Shown: positions 1-9,012 of the stretch, piece after piece
How positions within the stretch are numbered: the first letter of the stretch is position 1
How the letters are laid out: each line of letters opens with the position of its first letter
Source: Coemansia sp. RSA 487
Lineage: Eukaryota > Kickxellomycota > Kickxellomycetes > Kickxellales > Kickxellaceae
Assembly (NCBI GenBank): GCA_027577595.1
Contig: JANBRJ010000139.1
Span: 1-29,297 of the forward strand
Length of the DNA: 29,297 nt
Reading direction: 5' to 3'
Made by a program: the position numbers and the translations under genes
The notes under the pieces: generated by a model
The model's input: the letters and a program-made list of their open reading frames with translations, nothing else
The model's database searches: none
What the model was told of the DNA's origin: nothing

Positions 1-350
1 TGATGTCCCAATTGACATGGTTATTGGCAAGCTCCAGCCGCTCCTTTGCCTGTTTATCAGTGATAAATATATTCCTCCTTGCTACCCTATAAACAATGCC
101 TTGGCCTTTCAAAATATTTCTGACGTACTAGCGACAAATATCGAGATCTAAATCCATCGCGATCCCGCTATTTGTTATTCTTGGATGCTTATCGCTGTAT
201 TCACAATGTGCTGTTGTGTATGTTTACCAATTCTAGATTATCTGTCACTCTTTGAGCCAATCGTTTGCACCATCAGTGGGAACTGGATGATATGCTGAGT
301 TTAAAATGATGATATACTGAGTTTACTAAATATCCACATGGATGCAGTAA
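1..350 (-). mobile_element. Degenerate Tc1/mariner-type transposase fragment, left copy
   Basis: Read on the minus strand, this stretch gives pieces resembling the N-terminal and linker part of a Tc1/mariner (IS630 superfamily) transposase. One piece is a helix-turn-helix-like tail (KSRIGKHTQQHIV in the sister copy). The other runs from YVRNILKGQGIVYRVARR to AKERLELANNHVNWD and stops just before the expected first catalytic Asp. The reading frame is broken: in-frame stops at about 175-177 (TAA) and 128-130 (TAG), and a frame change between them. The same sequence occurs inverted at about 28971-29297, roughly 95% identical over the first 285 bases by my hand alignment. This copy also has a 22-bp-period tandem duplication at 286-324. 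The 3' half of the transposase would lie outside the window to the left. The inner limit near 350 is where similarity to the right copy fades; it is not a proven transposon end. Confidence 0.8.
286..324. repeat. Short tandem duplication (17-bp core, 22-bp period)
   Basis: GATGATATGCTGAGTTT at 286-302 is repeated with one change at 308-324. The inverted sister copy near the right end has a single unit at this place, so the duplication arose in the left transposon copy after the two separated. Confidence 0.75.
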
Positions 351-677
351 AGTGTTTGGGGGCAAACTCCGAGATGATTATGATGATCTGGAGTGATACT
401 CCCGTGATTCATGATCTAAATGAATCTGATACGTAAAGACACAGAAATCATGCTTACCAAGCAACCAAATCGGTTTCCCTTAGTTCTATTCTTTTTTATT
501 AAATCAATACATCACAAGGAGAAATGAGGATTGCCATAGTTCAAAGCGAAAAAAAAAACAACCACCCCACACCACATGTCGTCGAGCCATATGAGGAATT
601 AAAACAACAGTCCCCAGCTTTCATTATCATTTTTTTCTTTTCATTACTTTTATATCCTCACTATAAAAGCGTCGTAA
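351..677. other. Intergenic, upstream of the deaminase gene
   Basis: AT-rich, with no gene that I can support. A TATAAAA-like string at 662-668 lies only about 10 bases before the ATG at 678, so it is too close to act as a conventional TATA box for that start. A small inverted motif (GGAGT-gat-ACTCC) lies near 391-403. Confidence 0.5.
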
Positions 678-1142
678 ATGATAAGCGAGTGCACCGAAAG
701 GGACATTGGGTTTATGCGTCAGGCGATTGAGGAGGGGCTCAAGTGCAGCAACGTCGAAACGGCATACAACGTCGGGGCTGTGATAACAACAAAGGATGGC
801 GAGGTTCTGGCGACCGGATATTCGCGCAAGTACCCAGGGAACACGCATGCCGAACAGTGTGCGCTGATGGATCTTGAGAGGTCTCCCGCATACGCCCAGG
901 CAAAGGACCTGGTGATCTACACTACGATGGAGCCTTGCTCCAAGCGCCTCTCGGGAAACATCCCTTGTTCGCAGAGGATCATGGAGGCCGGGATAGACAC
1001 TGTCTTCGTCGGGGTCAAGGAGCCCACCAATTTTGTCAACTGCACAGGGATCGAGGACCTGGTCAGCAAGGGAATCAAAGTGGTTCATATTAAGGAGCTT
1101 GAAACAGAATGCAAGGACCTGTCAAGCCATTTGTTTAAATGA
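678..1142 (+). CDS. RIB2: Rib2/RibD-type pyrimidine (DRAP-like) deaminase
   Basis: A 154-residue member of the cytidine/deoxycytidylate deaminase superfamily. The zinc site is plain: HAEQ (His57, catalytic Glu59) and TMEPCSKRLSGNIPC (Cys87, Cys97). The stretch EPCSxRLSGNxPC, followed by GVKEPxxFVxCxG and a C-terminal GIKVVHI, resembles the deaminase part of fungal Rib2. That enzyme deaminates the ribitylaminopyrimidine phosphate intermediate of riboflavin synthesis. S. cerevisiae Rib2 is a fusion with a pseudouridine synthase domain; here the deaminase stands alone. The start is fixed by an in-frame stop directly before ATG 678. No intron is needed. The gene converges on the palmitoyltransferase gene, with only 55 bases between the stop codons. 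The deaminase fold is certain; the riboflavin assignment is likely, but another pyrimidine substrate is possible. Confidence 0.8.
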   Translation: MISECTERDIGFMRQAIEEGLKCSNVETAYNVGAVITTKDGEVLATGYSRKYPGNTHAEQCALMDLERSPAYAQAKDLVIYTTMEPCSKRLSGNIPCSQRIMEAGIDTVFVGVKEPTNFVNCTGIEDLVSKGIKVVHIKELETECKDLSSHLFK

Positions 1143-1197
1143 GTGGCCTTTTTTTTAGCCTGGTTGGTTAGTTTGAATACAATTTCGTTTAAGAAGG

Positions 1198-2931
1198 CTA
1201 GACAAAGAGCTCATTTTCGCTGTTAGCTCTCTTGTAGGATGCAGACGATGCGCGAATCCGCCTGTACGCAAACCGCCACAGGGACGTGACTGTCTTTTGT
1301 GTGGTTCTAAAGAGCCTGAGAGAGATGACGTGGCCCCACGAGGGCTTTACATTGCCATTCGATATGCTGGCCGGCGATGCAGCCTGCACATTGCTAACAG
1401 CAGAATTCAGATGCCCCCGGTAGGTTGCAACATTTGGCCATGTGCTGGAGCACAGGAGATCGTCGTCGAGCATTCCCTGGATACCACCGGTCTTTGATGA
1501 TGAATATGAAGATGATGATGAAGATGAGGATGAGGATGAAGATGAATGCTTCTTCTTGTCTCTAGATGCTGCTTCATACTCGATCGTAGTGACCCCGAGA
1601 AGACACAGCTTGATATGGAGGCTGAGCAGCATGCCGACCAGCACGGTTCCAATTGCAGAAAGCACTGTGTACAGTGCCAGGAAGCACATGGCGGCAATGA
1701 CAGCTCCCGGGGGATGCAAAGGCTCACCACGATCAGTCGGCGAGCCGCTATGCGGGTGCCGGGAACCAAGCGCAACAACCATGTCAAACTGGCGTTCCTT
1801 CCAACTAGCCACGTACACCAAGTAGACGGCATTAGAGAGGACCGCCACCAGGGCAAAGAAGGCCAAGCACAGGGTCGCAAAAAAGAAACGGTAGTTTCTG
1901 GCGCCTATGCACGTGTTGAGCCACCGGCAATGGTGGTCCATGGTGGCCACGCATTTGTTGCACCGCTTGCAGTGGCGCGTCATCGGCTGTGCAATAGTAC
2001 AGCAGACGCGGCACCGCAGCGACCGCTGGTCGATCGCCGGCTGGCCCCACTCTTGCTGGTAGTACGGATCGCGTGGCCGAGCCGTTGCGGGGTCTGCGGG
2101 TTTTGCTGGATTGATGCCCGAGGTCACGAGACTCATGAGCAGAGAAGCTAGAATTACAAAGACACTCGCCCGATCCATAAACACCATGGTGCTGGTGGGA
2201 TCGGTTTCTGGCGACACGCCTTCGCGCAGACGGGCTGCTTCGAACACTAGGGAGGTTACTGCAAGCGGGCGGACGAACATGAAAAAGCCTGCGGCCAAGA
2301 CGGATGAAAGAACCCAGTGCGCAACGAAGTACGGGTCCAGTGGCCATTGCAGCCCGTTTCTGCGGAACCACTCGTTGGTAGCACCCCGCGGAACGCCTGC
2401 TATCGGGGGCAGCTGCGCTAGCTGCTTCCACACAACCAGTGGATCATCGTCGTTTGTATTGCATGCAGCGTTTGTATCCAATCGCCGCTGGTGCATCTGG
2501 TGTCCGAATGATGGGAGGTGTAGTAACGATCGCCGCCGCATCATCGCTTCGACATACTCACTGTCGGGTTCGGGCCAGTCGGGCGTCCAGTTTGATGCGG
2601 ATGGCGCCATCAGCGAGCTGCTGCTGGAAGCCAGTGTCGGTTCGGAGGAGAGCAATGAGGGCGACATGTCCAATGCAACTGTATCAGACCTGCCATCCTT
2701 GCCAGAAGACTGCCCGATGCTCTCATGGTCGGAATCCACAGATACGGTGCTATCCGTGGACAAGCTAGGAGATGCTGATGCTGCTGGGGACGGATTCCCG
2801 CTTCTGTGCTTGTCATTGTCTGGCTCCAGTCTAGGGAATGGCCGTGGCCGCTCCTGCTGTGTAGCCAGACCCAGCAAGCGTGCTGCTTTTGGTTTGACGG
2901 CGGGCGGGTGGCTGCCATGGGATGTGGACAT
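1198..2931 (-). CDS. DHHC-type protein S-palmitoyltransferase (ZDHHC1/11-like)
   Basis: A 577-residue integral membrane enzyme that transfers palmitate to cysteines of client proteins. The cysteine-rich domain spans about residues 306-350 with CRVC, HCKRCNKCV and the catalytic DHHC at 332-335 (Cys335), then WLNTCIGARNYRFF. Two membrane segments lie before it (about 203-222 and 252-272) and two after (about 348-375 and 409-440). The TTxE motif is TTIE at 448-451. The architecture and the MDHHCRWLNTCIG string recall the ZDHHC1/ZDHHC11 group. The first ~160 residues are Ser/Pro-rich and look disordered; a 13-serine run at 463-475 is encoded by a triplet repeat. The start ATG lies at 2929-2931, and the N-terminus could begin at a later Met without losing the domain. 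The catalytic domain is intact. The client proteins are unknown. Confidence 0.93.
   Translation of the reverse strand: MSTSHGSHPPAVKPKAARLLGLATQQERPRPFPRLEPDNDKHRSGNPSPAASASPSLSTDSTVSVDSDHESIGQSSGKDGRSDTVALDMSPSLLSSEPTLASSSSSLMAPSASNWTPDWPEPDSEYVEAMMRRRSLLHLPSFGHQMHQRRLDTNAACNTNDDDPLVVWKQLAQLPPIAGVPRGATNEWFRRNGLQWPLDPYFVAHWVLSSVLAAGFFMFVRPLAVTSLVFEAARLREGVSPETDPTSTMVFMDRASVFVILASLLMSLVTSGINPAKPADPATARPRDPYYQQEWGQPAIDQRSLRCRVCCTIAQPMTRHCKRCNKCVATMDHHCRWLNTCIGARNYRFFFATLCLAFFALVAVLSNAVYLVYVASWKERQFDMVVALGSRHPHSGSPTDRGEPLHPPGAVIAAMCFLALYTVLSAIGTVLVGMLLSLHIKLCLLGVTTIEYEAASRDKKKHSSSSSSSSSSSSSYSSSKTGGIQGMLDDDLLCSSTWPNVATYRGHLNSAVSNVQAASPASISNGNVKPSWGHVISLRLFRTTQKTVTSLWRFAYRRIRASSASYKRANSENELFV
1500..1548. 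repeat. GAT/GAA/GAG triplet microsatellite inside the palmitoyltransferase gene
   Basis: An imperfect trinucleotide tract on the plus strand. On the coding (minus) strand it encodes the poly-serine run after the TTxE motif, and it is likely length-variable between strains. Confidence 0.85.
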
Positions 2932-3667
2932 GATATGGTATTATGGATAAGATTAAAATTAAAATTAAAAGGAAATGACAACTAACTTGGTTAATGTAAC
3001 AGATGATCCAAAAACAAACGAAAAGGAAAGAAAAGAGAGTATTGGGAGGAAATGGAAAGAGTTTCTAGTGAAAAAAGGACTGCTGTAGTGTTTTCTTAAA
3101 AAATGATAAATGGAAAAGGGAGGCGCTTTTGATGTTTAACAGAGCAATATTTGAATGCATAAAGTACACAACGAGAAAAATATTGTTTTCGCAAATTAGG
3201 TGACAAAGAAGGGAATAGCGCCACAAACAAATATGGAAATAAAACGCTGTCGCTTGTTGTCCTTTTATTGCTTCATAAAAGTCGGGGTTTCTTTTTTCTT
3301 TGAACAGCAGCCAATTTCCAGCATTATGCAGTTTTTTTGGTGAATGGCAACCAAGTGCTAATGCAGGAAATCCCTCTTCCCTTTATCGCGTAATATGCAT
3401 GTTCAAAGTAACGAGCGAAAAAAAATCTAAACAAGGATGCATGGCAGGTATTAGCGATGCAGATCGACGATGCATTTGCACTCATTCAAACATAAAAACA
3501 AAAGCAGGAGCCTTCAGTCATAGATAAAAACATACATATCTTCCGCCTTGGCAGACCGCACAAACAGGTATCATCAGGTTTGCAAGCGTTAGTCAATGGC
3601 TTTTTTTTATTGACTCCCCCCCCAAAAAAAAAAGTAATGAAGATCAGTCCATCAATGAAGCGGAGTT
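2932..3667. other. Intergenic between two minus-strand genes
   Basis: About 740 bases rich in A and purine runs, with a C8 run flanked by T and A homopolymers near 3602-3632. Open frames here are short, begin at non-ATG codons or match nothing I recognise. It probably holds the promoter of the palmitoyltransferase (near 2932 upward) and the 3' end of the GPCR gene. Confidence 0.5.
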
Positions 3668-4858
3668 TCAAAGCGTTTGGCCCAAAGCTGCATCTTTCCA
3701 AATGTCTGGCAGCGCAGGATTAAGCAGAAACACGCCCAAGTTGAGCAAACCAGAGGTAGACGCCAGCGCCATCCCGTAAATGTACAGGCCCTTTGTTGGC
3801 GTGTCGACCATATTCATAGCAACAACGCCCAGCTGTGTGATGATAGGTACGAGCGGATAGCATGCCAGGCGCTGGATCGATCGGAGGAACCGCTTCTTGT
3901 CGACATATGAGCGCACAGCCATAGTCTGGCCCGTCTCCTTGTCTGCACGCATCACAGTCAAAAGGTACCCGCGCCCACTACCACCTGTGGCTGGCATGCT
4001 TGCTTGGTCGTGGCTGTGCATGGGGTCAAACGATACCCGCCTCGTGCCAATAAGCGTGCTGTTGGTATCGCCAGCCGACTGTTTGAGCAGGCTGGTCGAC
4101 GACACAATTGTTTCGGCGCTGGTTCTGGCTGACTCTGTCAGACTGTTCCAGTCCCACTTCTCGGGCATGCGCGGGGCCTCGATAACCTCGACAGAGTTGC
4201 GCCACATCACCCAGATGCGCAACGACAGGAGCATTGCCACCACCGAGCAGTAGACGACGGTCAGGACGATCCATACGTAGTTGCACATCCACAGCGTCAG
4301 CTTTCTCCTCCAGTTCTCTGTGGGCCAGTTGAACGAGTGCATGTAGGGGATCCAAAAGATGCCATCCATCACCCCGACCGCAATACCAGGTAGCAGCACC
4401 GCGAGGAAAAGGCTGGCGGGAATGTAGAACTTCTCCAGCTTCATGTATATACCAACCCGGATCTTGGTCAGCGTACTCAGGTGCAATTGCATTGAGATGC
4501 ACAGCGTCAGGAAGACAAACCATAGCGTGCTGAACATGGATAGCCACAGGATGAAACGCAGACCAGACCTCGTTTGCTTGATCATTAGGTCGTTGTTTAG
4601 CGTGAGGATTTGCGTGATGGAGTTTAGGATGTCGGCGAGTGCCACGTAGCCGGAGATTCTTAATGATAGTCGCTCAAGGTACTTGCGGTGTCTAATGAAT
4701 ATGTGGGTCATGAATGCCAGGACTCCCAGTGACGCAAGTAGCGATACAACCGAGAGCGATTGCATGGTTATTACCCATTGGTCAGATACCACAAAGGACC
4801 ACTCGTTTTGCTGTTGATTGAGCGACTGCAAAAAATCTCCAATATCCGTGTTTGACAT
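3668..4858 (-). CDS. Fungal G-protein-coupled receptor, cAMP-receptor-like/Git3-like
   Basis: A 396-residue seven-helix membrane protein. Predicted helices: about 30-55, 65-88, 100-128, 144-170, 188-215, 326-350 and 356-380. A long hydrophilic third cytoplasmic loop (about 216-325) carries Ser/Thr-rich stretches that could be phosphorylated. The second-helix string ISGYVALADILNS and the sixth-helix string RLACYPLVPIITQ resemble the cAMP-receptor-like/Git3-like receptors of fungi and Dictyostelium. These couple nutrient or other extracellular cues to heterotrimeric G proteins. The tail after helix 7 is only about 16 residues. The start is ATG 4858. The ligand cannot be told from sequence. Nothing in the neighbourhood (palmitoyltransferase on one side, dehydrogenase on the other) ties it to a pathway. 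Confidence 0.83.
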   Translation of the reverse strand: MSNTDIGDFLQSLNQQQNEWSFVVSDQWVITMQSLSVVSLLASLGVLAFMTHIFIRHRKYLERLSLRISGYVALADILNSITQILTLNNDLMIKQTRSGLRFILWLSMFSTLWFVFLTLCISMQLHLSTLTKIRVGIYMKLEKFYIPASLFLAVLLPGIAVGVMDGIFWIPYMHSFNWPTENWRRKLTLWMCNYVWIVLTVVYCSVVAMLLSLRIWVMWRNSVEVIEAPRMPEKWDWNSLTESARTSAETIVSSTSLLKQSAGDTNSTLIGTRRVSFDPMHSHDQASMPATGGSGRGYLLTVMRADKETGQTMAVRSYVDKKRFLRSIQRLACYPLVPIITQLGVVAMNMVDTPTKGLYIYGMALASTSGLLNLGVFLLNPALPDIWKDAALGQTL

Positions 4859-5480
4859 TTTTTTTTGTCAAATGTTTGCCGATACTGAATATACAGGATA
4901 ATAAAAAAAATAAGGTTGCGATAAAATGTGTCGTTAAAACAAGGCAGGGTTTGTTGGTCGATATGGTTGAATGGTGTGTAAGGGAGACGTTAAGGAGGTG
5001 GAATAAATGTATAGTATGCAATGTCGTTGAAGTTTTGTTGGGTTGAAATATAATAGAATAGAATAGCAACAGTCCATACCAGATATATCATATTTATACA
5101 ATGTGTCAATGAAACCACGGTGGGTGTATTTGGTTTAGCAAGGACGAGGGAAAAGGCGCAATAAGCATAGAAAGGGGGAGGACCACCTGAAATAGCAGCA
5201 AAAGGGCCAAAGAAACCCGCGCTTTGGTCTTTGGCATCATGCGTGCAGTGCCTCTTATTCAAAGTTTTGAAGCCTTGCCAGAACAAAAGGCACATCAACA
5301 GAAAGAAAGCGGGCTTGCAGAATAGCTTGCCCTTTGCACATATCAAAGCCAAATAGAAAAATCCCTGCAAACAGCGCAATCGCGCAAGTTATCCAAAAAA
5401 AGACCATTTGACCTGCACACAGACCAAACAAAAAGTTCTGGAATCGCATTAAGCAGCAAAAGAGAAATAAAAAAGAAGCC
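4859..5480. other. Intergenic between GPCR and dehydrogenase genes
   Basis: About 620 bases without a gene I can support. The two longest open frames on the minus strand are low-complexity, Phe/Leu-rich and partly overlap the 3' end of the dehydrogenase gene, so they look like chance frames. Confidence 0.5.
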
Positions 5481-6374
5481 TTAAAGCTTTGCCTTTGCAT
5501 TCGTCTCGGCGTGCATTGTGCGCAGCAACGCAATGCGCTCATGCTCCGCCTCGCCCAAAAAGGCATCGGGCGCCATGTCCTCGTCCTTCATCCCGGGCGT
5601 CAGCGCATATTTTGACATATCGGTAACGCCAGCCTCGCGCAGCACAATCTCGTCAATGCACAGGTTGCCAGTAAACGAGCTGGGCTTTTTCAGGATTTCC
5701 AGCGCCGCATCGGCCATAATCCCAGCGGTGCGCAAATTGGGCTTATTCTTGGTGCTCTCAATCATGTTGAGTGCAGCTGTCTCGATGACCGTGTATGGCC
5801 ACAGCCCATTGACTGGAATCCCGTGCTTGGCAAACTCGCCCGAGTGACCCAGAACAAGCATCGACATGTTGTACTTGGCAATGGCGTAGGCCGGGTACTT
5901 GTCGAACCATTTTTGGCTCATATCGAGCGGCGGGCTCAGCGTGAGGACATGCGGGTTCTTTGAGCGCTTCAGATGCGGGAGTGCCAGCTTTGTGACCAGC
6001 CATGTTCCACGCCCATTGATGCTGTGCATCAAATCGTATCGCTTGGCGGGCGTCCTTTCGGTGCTCTCCATGAAGATGGCCGAGGCATTGTTAATCACAA
6101 TGTCCAAGTGCCCAAAGGTCTCCACTGTCTTGGAGATGGCTCTTGCTACTTGCTCTTCGTCGCGGATGTCGCATTGCACGGGGAGCGCTTTGCCGCCGGC
6201 TGCCTCGATGGCCTTGGCTGCCGTGTAGATCGTGCCGGGAAGCTTGCTGTTCGGGTCGGCGGTCTTGGCTGCGATGGCGATGCTGGCTCCCTCCTTTGCA
6301 AGGCGGACGGCTATGGCCTCGCCAATGCCGCGTGATCCGCCAGTGATGAAGACAACGGTGTCTTTGAGGCTCAT
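5481..6374 (-). CDS. HSDL2: HSDL2-type short-chain dehydrogenase, peroxisomal
   Basis: A 297-residue NAD(P)-dependent short-chain dehydrogenase. The Rossmann motif TGGSRGIG is at 11-18, NNAS at 95-98, the catalytic Ser at 147 in TLSPP, and the YxxxK pair is Tyr163/Lys167. The phrases AYAIAKYNMSM and GLWPYTVIETAAL are characteristic of hydroxysteroid-dehydrogenase-like protein 2. Animal HSDL2 carries a C-terminal SCP2 sterol-carrier domain; this protein ends without one. The last three residues are AKL, a type 1 peroxisomal targeting signal, fitting the peroxisomal location known for HSDL2. The natural substrate of the family is unsettled (lipid or fatty-acyl derived). It sits 417 bases downstream of the first P450 stop on the same strand, so a role alongside the P450s is possible but unproven. 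Confidence 0.9.
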   Translation of the reverse strand: MSLKDTVVFITGGSRGIGEAIAVRLAKEGASIAIAAKTADPNSKLPGTIYTAAKAIEAAGGKALPVQCDIRDEEQVARAISKTVETFGHLDIVINNASAIFMESTERTPAKRYDLMHSINGRGTWLVTKLALPHLKRSKNPHVLTLSPPLDMSQKWFDKYPAYAIAKYNMSMLVLGHSGEFAKHGIPVNGLWPYTVIETAALNMIESTKNKPNLRTAGIMADAALEILKKPSSFTGNLCIDEIVLREAGVTDMSKYALTPGMKDEDMAPDAFLGEAEHERIALLRTMHAETNAKAKL

Positions 6375-6790
6375 TATCTTTAGCTTTCTTTGATGGAATG
6401 GAGATAAAACAAGTAATAAGAATAATACAGGTTGAATTGAGGATTGATTAAAGAAAGGAAAAGGAAGAGAGAAGAAGGGGCACCAGCGAAGCCTGATCTA
6501 GCCTGTTTTTAAACCAATACATGCTTATCTCATCGGCGCCAGAACAAGCTCCGTTTTGCGCACGGGGCATAATCTGCCAATTCTTCGACTTGCACGTGAA
6601 TTGTATGACAAAAAGAGAAAAGCCCTTTAGCTCCGCACGGACTGGTCGGCGTTTTCCGTTTCTCTGGCATCTGAAACCAGGCCAAAGTATTATGCGTTTT
6701 CCCCACTCCCAGGCTTTTTTTTTCTCCCTCACAAACGCTAAACTAAAAAACGAAACTCATAAGCCAGGAATGCTGCTGGGCTGTTCCAGC
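6375..6790. other. Intergenic, dehydrogenase promoter side
   Basis: No gene seen. It contains a CACGTG E-box-like hexamer at 6593-6598, about 220 bases upstream of the dehydrogenase ATG, which could be a basic helix-loop-helix factor site. A single hexamer is weak evidence. Confidence 0.4.
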
Positions 6791-8377
6791 CTAGTTAGCT
6801 TGCGAAACCAGCATCCAGCAGTCGTTCTTTGGATACATTGGCGCAAAGGTAATAAAGGAGGATCCAGGGATATCCTCGGTGGAGCCGTATTTACCCTTGA
6901 TGCTATCGGGAAGCTCGAAATCGTACTTGTGAACGAGATTAGCCATTGTTGTGTACAGCTCGACCAGCCCTAGGAAGCGGCCAATGCAGATGCGCACCCC
7001 GGCACTAAACGCAAGCACATCTCTGAAGCGGTCCTCGGCGTCTGGACCCATGAAGCGAGATGGATCGAACTTTTCTGGGTCCTCCCACACGATGCTGCTA
7101 CGGTGGCATGCGCCAATCGATACACACACCTCGGTTCCAAATGGCACGTGGTACTTGTTCATCAAGTATGCGCCCTTGGGAGGCACGCGACGTGGCAGGT
7201 AGCCGGACACCGTCGGATACATGCGCATAACCTCGTAGAGAAACGCTGTCAGATACGGGACGCGGCTTCTGGCCATGTCGTAGCGTATGACGGTGGCTTT
7301 GTCGGGGAAGGCTGTGCGGATATCCTCCTTCAGCTGCTTGTATACCCCAGGGAAATGCAGCAGACACATGGTTGCCCATACCAGCGTATTGCTCGTCGTG
7401 TCGGTTCCGGCCGCCAGCATGAGCAGCATCTCTGACTTTATCGACTCATCGTCAAGCTTTTCGCCTGTCAGAGAGTCGTGGGCGTCGACCAGGCGTTGGA
7501 GAACATCCACATGTGCAGAATGCTCCTTTCCACTGGCCCTGGCTGCTGCATTCTCCTGCTGCCGCTTCTTGATCGTATTCATGGTGTTTTCTATAAGCGT
7601 ATCCCGGGAATTGACCATTCCGCGGAACAGACGGTGCACATAGTTGCCAAATGGAAGGCTTGACTGGAGAATTCCGAGGTTGAGGGTCTTGGAGACCTGG
7701 TCGATAATTGCTGTGTCTCCAGTTGACAAAATGTTGAAGCTGTTGCCAAACCCGAGCACGCCAATGATGTCGAATGCTAGCCCATGGAAGCCATAGTAAA
7801 AGTTCACAAGCGCCTTCTTCTTTGTATCCTGGGACAGCATCAGCTGGGAGTTCCAGGTCTGCATCAGCGAAAGCACACCATGCCCAAGCACCTTATCTTC
7901 GTACAGCCGCACGGATGGTAGGGAATAGGAGCTCCCTATTTGCCTTCTCTTTGCTTTGCTCGTTGTTGGGTCGATTGCTGAAAATGAGTTGACTGCAATT
8001 ACGCCGTTGTCCTCGTACATTTGCCCCTTGCGGAAGTCGTGTGTAGAGAGTATTCGCTTCAGCTCGTCCAAGTTGCTCACCGAAACTTGGTTGTACCCAA
8101 CGCGCACTACCTCGCCATACATGGCATGCAGTGCTCCTATATACGTGTGATACCTTCCGCGAGCAATGTTATAATTGAGCGGAATATTGCTGAATGTGTT
8201 TAAAAGCGGGCCAGGAATCTTCCGCAAAGATGTAAAGAACGAGCGCCGAATTAAAACAGCTGTAAGCCATATTCCCAACAGTACCGAAATATTCACGAGA
8301 ATGCTTCGTTGCTGGGGCATCAGCTTGTTAAGAAATAACAGAGCTGATCTGAAATGAGAAATAATCGTTGAAAACAT
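6791..8377 (-). CDS. Cytochrome P450 monooxygenase, array member 1
   Basis: A 528-residue microsomal P450, which uses oxygen and P450-reductase electrons to oxidise a small molecule at the ER membrane. An N-terminal membrane anchor spans about 25-45, followed by the KIPGP hinge at 53-57. The I-helix is AAGTDTT (322-328) with the usual acid/Thr pair Asp326-Thr327. The ExxR is Glu382-Arg385, the PERF-like motif is DPSRF (438-442), and the haem loop is FSAGVRICIG with ligand Cys464. All hallmark residues are present, so it should be active. It belongs to the same subfamily as the four upstream genes and is the last of the minus-strand array. The substrate and exact CYP family cannot be assigned from sequence alone. 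Start ATG 8377; no intron. Confidence 0.95.
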   Translation of the reverse strand: MFSTIISHFRSALLFLNKLMPQQRSILVNISVLLGIWLTAVLIRRSFFTSLRKIPGPLLNTFSNIPLNYNIARGRYHTYIGALHAMYGEVVRVGYNQVSVSNLDELKRILSTHDFRKGQMYEDNGVIAVNSFSAIDPTTSKAKRRQIGSSYSLPSVRLYEDKVLGHGVLSLMQTWNSQLMLSQDTKKKALVNFYYGFHGLAFDIIGVLGFGNSFNILSTGDTAIIDQVSKTLNLGILQSSLPFGNYVHRLFRGMVNSRDTLIENTMNTIKKRQQENAAARASGKEHSAHVDVLQRLVDAHDSLTGEKLDDESIKSEMLLMLAAGTDTTSNTLVWATMCLLHFPGVYKQLKEDIRTAFPDKATVIRYDMARSRVPYLTAFLYEVMRMYPTVSGYLPRRVPPKGAYLMNKYHVPFGTEVCVSIGACHRSSIVWEDPEKFDPSRFMGPDAEDRFRDVLAFSAGVRICIGRFLGLVELYTTMANLVHKYDFELPDSIKGKYGSTEDIPGSSFITFAPMYPKNDCWMLVSQAN

Positions 8378-9012
8378 GGGTTATTAGTCGAAATAGCAGC
8401 GCGCAGGTTTAAAGAGCCAGAATAAAATACGTTTGAAATTTTCGCTAGAGAGTTTAATATGTTTCTTCTCAACAGCATTTAAGCACATTTTTACCAAACA
8501 TACTGATGATCTGTGTTGTGTGGTTTCGAAAATGGAGCTTACCAACAATACATCTGATTCAGGTACCGCTCCCACGCTAGCATAAAATTGTCATTCCATT
8601 TTTACACAACCAAAATTTTTTGGTAGACAACATTCATATCGTTTGTGCTGCATTGTTGCTGTGATAACAATATATGCATTTTTTGTCAATGCCACTTGAG
8701 AACTTGTTCTCAAGTGTGAATCCATCTTTTTTTTTTCAGCTGCCTTTTCCCAAATAAAGCAATGGACGCGTTTCAATGCTTCTGATGAAAATAATAGCTA
8801 ACATGTACGTTTTCCTGCCTCACGCCACTTTGTGGCTTGCAGGAGTATAAAATATGTTGTCGAGCACAATTTCTTGAAACATTTGGGGTATAGTGTAACA
8901 CGTCACTAAAAGAGAAAGGCTGATATCTGTGTACTACTGCAGATGTTAAAAGCCAAGCTCATTTCATTTGTGGCATTTGCTTTCTTATATTTATCTTGAT
9001 CCTTTTTTAAAA
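8378..9012. other. Spacer between P450 members 1 and 2
   Basis: The longest spacer in the array (635 bases) and the likely promoter of member 1. It holds a perfect 24-bp palindrome (8693-8716). A TATAAAATA string near 8846 faces the plus strand with no gene after it. Short open frames here have no recognisable content. Confidence 0.5.
8693..8716. promoter_or_regulatory. Perfect 24-bp palindrome, candidate regulator site
   Basis: CACTTGAGAAC, a 2-base centre (TT), then its exact complement GTTCTCAAGTG. It lies about 316 bases upstream of the ATG of P450 member 1. Perfect symmetry of this length in a promoter spacer suits a dimeric transcription factor, but no factor can be named, and a fold-back DNA structure is the alternative. 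Confidence 0.4.

Noticed and set aside
627-1088. 153-codon frame opposite the deaminase
   Set aside because: It is antisense to a gene with an intact zinc site, and its own translation shows no motif.
1546-2950. Long plus-strand frames (201 and 279 codons) inside the palmitoyltransferase gene
   Set aside because: They are antisense shadows of the DHHC gene and carry no domain signature.
5255-5566. Phe/Leu-rich minus-strand frames just past the dehydrogenase stop
   Set aside because: Membrane-like only because of T-rich sequence; they overlap the dehydrogenase in another frame and match nothing.
8843-8855. TATAAAATA string on the plus strand
   Set aside because: No open frame or RNA-like structure follows it on that strand, and such strings are common in AT-rich spacers.
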